The translations under genes and the position numbers were made by a program. Below the pieces are notes generated by a model. It saw only the letters and a list, made by a program, of their open reading frames with translations. It was not told the DNA's origin and made no database searches. Shown one piece after another: positions 62,627 through 64,000 of a DNA stretch of 64,000 nucleotides; position 1 is the stretch's first letter; each line of letters starts with the position of its first letter. Source of the stretch: Planctomycetota bacterium (lineage in GTDB: Bacteria; Planctomycetota; OFTM77); the NCBI GenBank assembly GCA_029260795.1, contig JAJDCO010000112.1, positions 1 through 64,000 on the forward strand. The letters are read 5' to 3'.

Positions 62627-64000
62627 ATGGCCTCGAACGACGCGGAGATTTCGACACCCCCCCCACGACGCGGACGTGCCCCGATTCCGACCGAGGCGCT
62701 CCGCTGGCATTGTGATCCCGACTCGCTGGACTTCGAGTCCACCACGGAGGTGGCGCCGGAGCTCGGAGTCATCGGTCAGGGTGAGGCGGTCGAGGCGCTG
62801 AAGTTCGGGCTGCTGGCTCGGGCTCCCGGTCAGAACATCTTCGTGCGCGGCCTGACGGGGACGGGGCGCATGACGCTCGTGCGGCGCTTGCTCGAAGACC
62901 TTCCGATGGCGTGCGCCCGGACGTGGGATCGCTGCTACGTCCACAACTTCAAGCAGCCCGATCGGCCGCTCCTGCTCGACCTGCCGCGAGGCCGTGGTCG
63001 CGCCTTCCGCCACCGGCTCGAGCAGCTCGCGCGCTTCCTGGCGAAGGATCTCGCAACCGCGCTCGAGAGCGAAGCGATGCGCAACCGGCGCCAGGGTCTC
63101 GAGCAGCAGGCCCAGGCCGCGATCGAGAAGGTCTCGCAGCCATTCGTGAAGGCCCTCGAGGAAGCCGGGTTGGCGCTCGTCAACGTGCAGGCCGGTTCCG
63201 TGACGCGCTCGATCATCGCGCCCCAGATCGACGGGAAGCCCGTTTCGCCCGAGGAGCTCCAGCAGCAAGTGCAGGCGGGAACGTTCCCGAAGGAGAAATG
63301 GGAGACCTTCGTCGCGCACCGCGAGAGTTTCCTGAAGCAGCTCGAGGAGGTCGCACTCCAAGTCAATCGTCTACGACGGGCCCACGAGGAAGCGGTGCAG
63401 GGCCTGTTCGAAGGCGAGACGCGCGCGATCCTCGAGGAATCGGTTCGGGACATTCGCCAGGACTTCGAGAGCGAGAAGGTCAGTCGTTTTCTGGACGACC
63501 TGATCGAGGACTTCATCGACAACCGCTTGCAGCAGCTCGATGGGATCGAGGCATTCCTGCCACTCTACGAGGTGAGTCTCGTGCGAGAGCACGAGACCGG
63601 CGAGTCCTGTCCGGTCGTGATCGAGACCACGCCCACGCTCACCAACCTCTTGGGGTTCGTGGATCGCATCGGACAACCGGGAGGCGGGACGCACTCCGAC
63701 CACCGCATGATCCGGTCCGGCTCGCTGCTCCGTGCCGACGGCGGCTTTCTCATCCTGGAAGCGCGCGACGTGCTGTCGGAGCCGGCAGCCTGGAAGGCGC
63801 TCCTGCGCACGCTTCGAACCGGACGCCTCGAGATCGTGCCGCCGGAGATTCCGTACTTCATGCTCGGCCAGTCGATCAAGCCCGAGCCGATGTCGATCGA
63901 CGTGAAAGTGATCCTGGTCGGTGAAGCGGACATCTTCTACTTGCTCGATCAGCACGAGCCCGACTTCACGCATCTCTTCAAAGTGCTCGTCGACTTCGAC
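62627..64000 (+). CDS. Lon-related ATP-dependent protease, 5' part (runs off the window)
   Basis: 458 codons are visible from an ATG with AAGGAGG seven bases upstream; the frame stays open to the window edge. It belongs to the Lon-related AAA proteins of the COG1067 type. The N-terminus has ALRWHCDPDSLDFEST, then GVIGQGEAVEALKFGLLAR. The nucleotide loop is GLTGTGRMTL, with arginine where a Walker lysine would stand, which is normal for this group. A coiled-coil segment follows (about residues 125-280), then LLRADGGFLILEARDVLSEPAAWKALLRTLR and SIDVKVILVGEADIFYLL, the second ATPase block. The proteolytic Ser-Lys domain lies beyond the window. Confidence 0.85.
   Translation, partial: MASNDAEISTPPPRRGRAPIPTEALRWHCDPDSLDFESTTEVAPELGVIGQGEAVEALKFGLLARAPGQNIFVRGLTGTGRMTLVRRLLEDLPMACARTWDRCYVHNFKQPDRPLLLDLPRGRGRAFRHRLEQLARFLAKDLATALESEAMRNRRQGLEQQAQAAIEKVSQPFVKALEEAGLALVNVQAGSVTRSIIAPQIDGKPVSPEELQQQVQAGTFPKEKWETFVAHRESFLKQLEEVALQVNRLRRAHEEAVQGLFEGETRAILEESVRDIRQDFESEKVSRFLDDLIEDFIDNRLQQLDGIEAFLPLYEVSLVREHETGESCPVVIETTPTLTNLLGFVDRIGQPGGGTHSDHRMIRSGSLLRADGGFLILEARDVLSEPAAWKALLRTLRTGRLEIVPPEIPYFMLGQSIKPEPMSIDVKVILVGEADIFYLLDQHEPDFTHLFKVLVDFD

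Noticed and set aside
62627..64000. Reading the GLTGTGRMT loop as a broken Walker A
   Set aside because: Lon-related COG1067 proteins typically have arginine at this position, and the rest of the ATPase domain is intact.

Overview
The window is 64 kb of high-GC bacterial chromosome with tightly packed genes, frequent GTG and TTG starts, and many 4-base start/stop overlaps. No tRNA, rRNA, CRISPR array, insertion sequence or prophage was seen. The gene style suggests an uncultured environmental Gram-negative, possibly planctomycete-like. The pointers are large secreted proteins with carboxypeptidase-regulatory-like beta-sandwich repeats, an ECF sigma factor fused to such repeats, an atypical Lgt, a VIT/VWA anti-sigma protein and acylated-intermediate arginine synthesis. 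That placement is inference; no marker gene was compared.

Left part (1-8.2 kb): two GA-loop palindromes, a HEAT-repeat protein, an SppA homologue lacking both catalytic residues, Lgt, a lone receiver domain, an RNase H2-like protein, and a flavoprotein/glycosyltransferase pair. From 8.3 to 15 kb come a very large FG-GAP/VCBS lipoprotein and a convergent minor-pilin operon (PilV-, PilW- and PilX-like). From 15.4 to 24.7 kb come rho, a two-gene RdgC-like module, a zinc-ribbon protein, glpK, a secreted metzincin protease, and a GDPD, fumarylacetoacetase-family and HD-hydrolase cluster.

From 24.8 to 31.9 kb a minus-strand cluster encodes a tandem methyltransferase, a 1120-residue multi-domain glycosyltransferase and a radical SAM protein, probably for a surface glycan or modified product. 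From 32.0 to 41.3 kb lies a complete-looking arginine operon: argR, argG, an unassigned P-loop gene, argC, argD, an acylornithine-type carbamoyltransferase, argB, an M20 deacylase and argH. It has no recognisable argA or argJ. The P-loop protein recalls the DUF1611/DgcN acyltransferases and is the best candidate for the missing first step.

From 41.6 to 55 kb is an envelope-sensing region. It holds three membrane-anchored carboxypeptidase-regulatory-like proteins (one ending in a PDZ domain), an ECF sigma factor with a transmembrane helix and a large extracytoplasmic part of the same fold, and a second ECF sigma overlapping an anti-sigma factor that carries VIT, VWA and PDZ-like domains. A long intergenic repeat family is interspersed here. 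From 55.2 kb to the end are two lipoproteins, an abundant-looking secreted acidic protein, a secreted protein of unknown function, a beta-lactamase-fold hydrolase with a LolA-like tail, and the first 458 codons of a Lon-related AAA protease running off the right edge.
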